Assembly (NCBI GenBank): GCA_012735335.1
Contig: JAAYHO010000426.1
Span: forward strand, 1-10,204
From: Gammaproteobacteria bacterium
Lineage (GTDB): Bacteria > Pseudomonadota > Gammaproteobacteria > Pseudomonadales > Pseudomonadaceae
Reading direction: 5' to 3'
DNA length: 10,204 nucleotides
Shown here: positions 6,494 through 10,204 of the stretch, in pieces
Layout of the letters: each line of letters opens with the position of its first letter
Position numbering within the stretch: position 1 is the stretch's first letter
The notes under the pieces: model-generated
Databases searched by the model: none
What the model was told of the DNA's origin: nothing
What the model saw: only the letters and a program-made list of their open reading frames with translations
Made by a program: the position numbers and the translations under genes

Positions 6494-9001
6494 ATGAGAG
6501 TCTTTATGCCATCGCCCTTCGTCTTATTATGGATTCTTGTTCTGTGGTTGCCCGCTCTGGCTCAAGCGCAAACGCTGCAGCTGGAGTCGTGCCATACCGA
6601 GCGCATCATCCTGCAGCCCTGGCTGCAGGTTCATGAGGATGTCCGTGGCGACTATACGCTGGATGACTTTTTGGATGTGGCGTCGACTGAATCGGGTGCG
6701 CTGGATCTGCACCACCTGCGACCGGGTTTAGCCAGCACGGCATTATGGTTGCGCTTCGAGGTGATCAACGCAGCCAGTGAGGACTGTCGCATGTGGTTGT
6801 TCCCGGCGGCCCCCCGGGCACGGGATATGCGGTTATTCGAGCAGCGCCGAGGGCATTGGCAACAGCGCCAGGCCGGCGCGGATTGGCCATTGGCGCAGTG
6901 GGATTCGCCGCTGCGGCTGCCGGCATTCGAGCTGCACCTGCCGCGCGGCCAGTCGCGTACCTTCATCCTGCGCATGGGCAACTGGCCGCCGGTGGCCATG
7001 CAGCCGATGCTGATGTCGCATGACGGCCTGCTACGCGAGCGGATGGCTGAAAGTACCGCTGATGGCGTGGTCTTCGGCATTGTTGGATTGCTGGTAGTAC
7101 TGAGCCTGGCGGTGGGCTTCATTTACCGTCTGCCTGTGTTGTTTGCCCACGCCACTGCGGTCCTTTTATACATGGTCTATGTCGCGCTGCAGACCGGATA
7201 TGGCTTCGTCCATCTTTGGCCCAATGCGCCGGTGATGGACAAGAATCTGGCGATCCTGACGCGTGCCGCAGTGGAAGTGGCGGTGCTCGGTTATCTGCGT
7301 TTGTTATTACAGGTGCGCCGCTTGCCGCGCCGGTATGGGCATCTGCTTACCGGGTGGCAAAGTCTGTTGTTGCTATGCGGGCTGGCGCAAATCCTACTGG
7401 GCGTGGTGCTGAGCAATACAGTGAGCTGGGCGATGAGCCTGGTGTTTGCCTTGCTCATACTGGCCACGGCATGGCTTGGCTACCGTCACAGGCTACCCTA
7501 TAACTGGTTCTGCTATTTATTACCCTCGCTGATCGCCTTTCAGGCGCTGTTACAGGGCGGATTCATTCTGAAGTGGTGGGAACTCTCACCCTACGAATAC
7601 AGCTGGTACTCGATATCCACTCTGCCGGGTGCTTTCTTGCTGGTATATACCCTGGTCAGTGAAGTGCAGAAGGGTCGTACCCGCGAAAAGCGTGCGCTAC
7701 TGGATATTGATCAATTGAAGCAAACCGAGACGGAGCGCCTGGAGCACACCGTGGCTGTACGCACCAGCCAGTTGCGCAATGCGATTTCAGCGCAGAATCA
7801 TCTGCTGGCGCGTATCAGTCATGATTTGCGCACACCCATTCAGGGCATCCTCAACGCGGCGCGACAGTTGAGTGTTGATGGCGAACGCCATCAGCAGGCG
7901 CATCACATCGAGCAGAACGCCCGGTTGCAAATTGAACTGATTGACGAGCTACTGGCATTTTCTCGCAACGAGCTGCACCACATGGAGTTGCTGATTGCAC
8001 CGGGCTATCTGTTCGGCTTCCTGCGCGAAGTAGAGGAAATGGGTCATTTTCTTGCCCAGCAAAACCATAATCGCTTCCGCTGCCTGTTAGCGGACGACCT
8101 GCCCCTGTTGGTGAATGCCGACTTTCGCCGGCTCCGTCAATTGCTGGTCAACCTGTTAGCCAATGCCGCCAAGTTCACCCGTAACGGCACTATCGAGTTG
8201 CGCATCAGCCGGACTGACAAGGTCGAGGAAGGCCATGCACACCTGGAGTTCACCATCGAGGACAGTGGTATCGGCATTCCTCCCGGCGAAATGGCGCGGC
8301 TTGCCCAGCCCTTTCAGCGAGCCAGCAACGCCTCTGAACATGAAGGCACCGGGCTGGGGCTGTATATCGTCAAGCAGATGCTGGAGCAGATGGACAGCCG
8401 CATGCATATCGCCCGCTCACCGCTGGGGGGCAGCCTGTTCAGCTTCATCTTGAAGCTGGAGCTGGCGGCGGAGCATGAGTTGGACACGGTCCTGGAGGAA
8501 AGCCATCTGATCAACTTCGATGGTGAAGGTAAACGGATTCTGGTGGTAGATGACGCTGACATCAGTCGCGGCATGCTCTACGAGCTGTTATCCGGCTACG
8601 GTTACGACGTGCATACCTGTGGCGGCGTCGAGGAAGCCTGGCGGTGGCTGGCTGAAGAGCAGGCTGACCTGGTGCTCTGTGATCAATATATGCCGCAGGC
8701 TACCGGCTGGGTTTTGCTCTCACGCATACGAGAACGCTGGCCCGAGCTGCCGGTGGTTCTGCACTCTGCTTCGCCGCCGCGTCCGCCCGAAGAGTATCGG
8801 CATCTAGCGTTTGATGCCTCGGTGCTCAAGCCGGCGCAGTCTGATAGACTGGTACGCCTGATTGGTTTTACCTTGAGCAAAGCGTCGGACTCTTCGCAAT
8901 TACCGGGAGAGTCACAGAAGGGTAGGAGTACGCATTTAAAAAGGACGAGTTTTGCCGATGAGCCATTCAACCGCCCGGGACATTCATGTACTGATCATTG
9001 A
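6494..9001 (+). CDS. 7TMR-DISM hybrid sensor histidine kinase (LadS-like architecture)
   Basis: This 835-residue inner-membrane protein has a signal peptide (1-25, ending ALAQA-QT). A periplasmic 7TMR-DISMED2-type beta domain (about 35-180) is followed by seven hydrophobic helices (about 190-390, 7TMR-DISM) and a coiled-coil linker (392-435). The HisKA box ISHDLRTP carries phospho-acceptor His443. The HATPase has an N-box near Asn557, G1 DSGIGIP (590-596) and G2 GTGLGLYIV (618-626). A C-terminal receiver has Asp686/687, phospho-acceptor Asp730 (LVLCDQYMP), Ser758 and Lys779. This order matches P. aeruginosa LadS; I infer architecture, not orthology. No HPt domain is present. GGGA 7 bp upstream supports ATG 6494; Met5 at 6506 is an alternative. 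The last ~40 residues follow the receiver, look unstructured, and overlap the next gene. At least 14 TTA leucine codons set it apart from the left-hand genes. DISMED2 domains are thought to bind carbohydrate-like ligands; the actual ligand is unknown. Confidence 0.93.
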   Translation: MRVFMPSPFVLLWILVLWLPALAQAQTLQLESCHTERIILQPWLQVHEDVRGDYTLDDFLDVASTESGALDLHHLRPGLASTALWLRFEVINAASEDCRMWLFPAAPRARDMRLFEQRRGHWQQRQAGADWPLAQWDSPLRLPAFELHLPRGQSRTFILRMGNWPPVAMQPMLMSHDGLLRERMAESTADGVVFGIVGLLVVLSLAVGFIYRLPVLFAHATAVLLYMVYVALQTGYGFVHLWPNAPVMDKNLAILTRAAVEVAVLGYLRLLLQVRRLPRRYGHLLTGWQSLLLLCGLAQILLGVVLSNTVSWAMSLVFALLILATAWLGYRHRLPYNWFCYLLPSLIAFQALLQGGFILKWWELSPYEYSWYSISTLPGAFLLVYTLVSEVQKGRTREKRALLDIDQLKQTETERLEHTVAVRTSQLRNAISAQNHLLARISHDLRTPIQGILNAARQLSVDGERHQQAHHIEQNARLQIELIDELLAFSRNELHHMELLIAPGYLFGFLREVEEMGHFLAQQNHNRFRCLLADDLPLLVNADFRRLRQLLVNLLANAAKFTRNGTIELRISRTDKVEEGHAHLEFTIEDSGIGIPPGEMARLAQPFQRASNASEHEGTGLGLYIVKQMLEQMDSRMHIARSPLGGSLFSFILKLELAAEHELDTVLEESHLINFDGEGKRILVVDDADISRGMLYELLSGYGYDVHTCGGVEEAWRWLAEEQADLVLCDQYMPQATGWVLLSRIRERWPELPVVLHSASPPRPPEEYRHLAFDASVLKPAQSDRLVRLIGFTLSKASDSSQLPGESQKGRSTHLKRTSFADEPFNRPGHSCTDH
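8941..8945 (+). promoter_or_regulatory. Ribosome binding site inside the kinase gene, pointing to a TTG start
   Basis: AAGGA lies 6 bp before TTG 8952 and 12 bp before ATG 8958. The spacing favours the TTG start of the AraC-type regulator, although ATG is the stronger codon; either gives the same protein apart from two residues. Confidence 0.45.
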
Positions 9002-9749
9002 CGACCACCCGGAAGCGCTCAAGCCCTTATCGAGCCTGATTCAGTCGGCGGGCATGCGGCTGTCGCTGATTACCGACCCGCGCCAGGCCGTGCCGCGTGC
9101 GCAGGTGTTGCGTCCGGATCTGATTCTGCTGGACGTGCATATGCTGTCCCAGATGGACGGCTTTGCCGTGTGCCGACTGCTTCAGGAAGCACCGGTCACC
9201 AGACAGGTGCCCATCATATTCCTGACCTCGGCTTCGGCTGTCGAAGATCGACTGCAGGGGTTGACGCTCGGTGGTGTCGATTATGTCATCAAGCCCTTTG
9301 CCCCCGAAGAGGTACTGGCGCGCATCCGCGTTCATGTGCAGCTGGCGCGTCGGGATATGCCGGAGTCAAACCAGCCTGAAGCATTGCCCGCTGAGCAGAG
9401 TCCGGACCTGATCATTCTGCATGCCGCCATGCGCTTGATTGCACAGCAGCTGGATGAGCCACCGGCGCTCCCTGAAATTGCCCGGCTGGTCGGTACCCAT
9501 GACAAGAAGCTCTCCACCATTTTTCGCCAGCATCTGGGCATGACAGTGTTTGCGTTCATTCGGGAAGAACGCCTGCGCAAAAGCCAGCAGTTGCTCATCG
9601 AGAGCCATCTGAGTATTCAGGATATTGCCCACCTGGTGGGCTTTCGCAGCGCGGCAAACTTCGCCACGGCGTTCCGTGAACGCACCGGCATGACCCCCAG
9701 CGCGTTTCGTAATCAGGCGCAGGGCGAGTCGGTTGATGCGCAGGAGTAA
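8952..9749 (+). CDS. Response regulator with receiver and AraC-type DNA-binding domain
   Basis: This 265-residue cytoplasmic transcription regulator has an N-terminal receiver (about 11-132). It carries Asp17-Asp18, phospho-acceptor Asp61 (LILLDVHM), Thr92 (IFLTSAS) and Lys114 (VIKPF). After a short linker comes an AraC/XylS-type double helix-turn-helix (about 156-255). The first HTH is around LPEIARLVGTHDKKLSTIF. The second (SIQDIAHLVGFRSAANFATAF) is followed by the family signature RTGMTPSAFR. The gene begins inside the end of the hybrid kinase gene and is the likely recipient of its phosphate. It overlaps the next gene, the TonB-dependent receptor, by 14 bp, and that operon is its most likely target. 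TTG 8952 is used here because of ribosome-site spacing; ATG 8958 (MSHSTARD) is the alternative. Domain calls are strong; target and signal are inferred. Confidence 0.92.
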   Translation: MPMSHSTARDIHVLIIDDHPEALKPLSSLIQSAGMRLSLITDPRQAVPRAQVLRPDLILLDVHMLSQMDGFAVCRLLQEAPVTRQVPIIFLTSASAVEDRLQGLTLGGVDYVIKPFAPEEVLARIRVHVQLARRDMPESNQPEALPAEQSPDLIILHAAMRLIAQQLDEPPALPEIARLVGTHDKKLSTIFRQHLGMTVFAFIREERLRKSQQLLIESHLSIQDIAHLVGFRSAANFATAFRERTGMTPSAFRNQAQGESVDAQE

Positions 9750-10204
9750 CACCATCCTTTTCGCCGTGTCGCTGGCGCTGGGCGCTGGCCCGCTGGCGGC
9801 GAATGAGGCTTTCCGCTTGCCGGACAGTCATGCCCTGAGGCTGAACAGCGGAATGCATTGGCCGCAGATGGCGGACAGGGACGTGTTCCTCGCTGAGGAT
9901 CTACGCGGAGCAGGCTATGTCGATGGCGAGATGCTCAGTCGTCGCTCCGCTGTGCTGCAGATGAATGCCAGCACCACACGACTGAGCAGCTTCAGCATGC
10001 GCGGTCTGGGCTCGTCCTCCTTCAATAATGGCATGGAAAGCAGTGTCGGCCTGTACGCGGACGGCGTCTATCTGGGGCGTCAGGGTCTGTTTCAGGCGGA
10101 TCTGGGTGATGTCGAGCGCATCGAGGTACTGCGTGGACCGCAGGGCACCCTGTACGGCAAGAACAGCAGTGCGGGCGTGGTGCACGTAATCAATCGCGCG
10201 CCCG
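9736..10204 (+). CDS. TonB-dependent outer-membrane receptor (N-terminal part, cut by window end)
   Basis: The first 156 residues of a TonB-dependent receptor are present and the frame is open to the window end. A signal peptide (about 1-22, MRRSNTILFAVSLALGAG then PLAA) is followed by a short linker. The plug domain shows FSMRGLG (86-92), VGLYADGVYLGRQG (104-117) and DVERIEVLRGPQGTLYGKNSSAG (125-147), which are hallmark plug motifs of receptors that import siderophores, cobalamin, sugars or similar ligands. The ATG overlaps the end of the AraC-type regulator by 14 bp in another frame, with AGGGCGAG upstream as a possible ribosome site, so it is probably the third gene of the operon. A clear TonB box is not seen between residues 23 and 50, and the N-terminal linker is short compared with many relatives. 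Ligand is unknown. Confidence 0.9.
   Translation, partial: MRRSNTILFAVSLALGAGPLAANEAFRLPDSHALRLNSGMHWPQMADRDVFLAEDLRGAGYVDGEMLSRRSAVLQMNASTTRLSSFSMRGLGSSSFNNGMESSVGLYADGVYLGRQGLFQADLGDVERIEVLRGPQGTLYGKNSSAGVVHVINRAP

Overview
The window looks like chromosomal DNA of a GC-rich gammaproteobacterium, most likely a Pseudomonas relative (Pseudomonas, Halopseudomonas or Stutzerimonas type). This rests on the codon bias, the protein families and the two kinds of dispersed repeat between genes. I cannot name a species from sequence alone. I see no tRNA, rRNA, CRISPR array, transposase or phage gene.

Left part, 1-3810: three metabolic genes. A CamH/YrdA-type gamma-carbonic anhydrase (3-545, +) is followed by about 300 bp holding a dispersed inverted repeat. 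Next is a CurA-type NADPH-dependent oxidoreductase (848-1873, +). It converges on a fatty acyl-CoA ligase (2027-3685, -) across 153 bp that hold a hairpin and a REP-like doublet.

Middle part, 3811-6104, minus strand: a two-gene signalling unit. A response regulator with a receiver domain and a long TPR-like helical region (4500-6104) overlaps a small soluble histidine kinase (3811-4503) by ATGA. The kinase keeps its ATP-binding boxes, but its phospho-acceptor histidine position reads Arg (codon CGT, one transition from CAT).

Right part, 6494-10204, plus strand, divergent from the previous unit across a 389-bp gap that includes an AT-rich stretch: three overlapping genes. The first is a membrane hybrid kinase with 7TMR-DISM sensor, HisKA, HATPase and REC (LadS-like architecture). 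The second is a REC plus AraC-type response regulator. The third is the start of a TonB-dependent outer-membrane receptor, cut by the window end. The layout suggests that the kinase senses a periplasmic ligand and the AraC-type regulator controls uptake through the receptor. The ligand cannot be read from the sequence.

The most interesting points are the kinase lacking its canonical histidine, its TPR output partner, and the back-to-back arrangement with an intact LadS-like hybrid kinase operon that feeds a TonB-dependent receptor.
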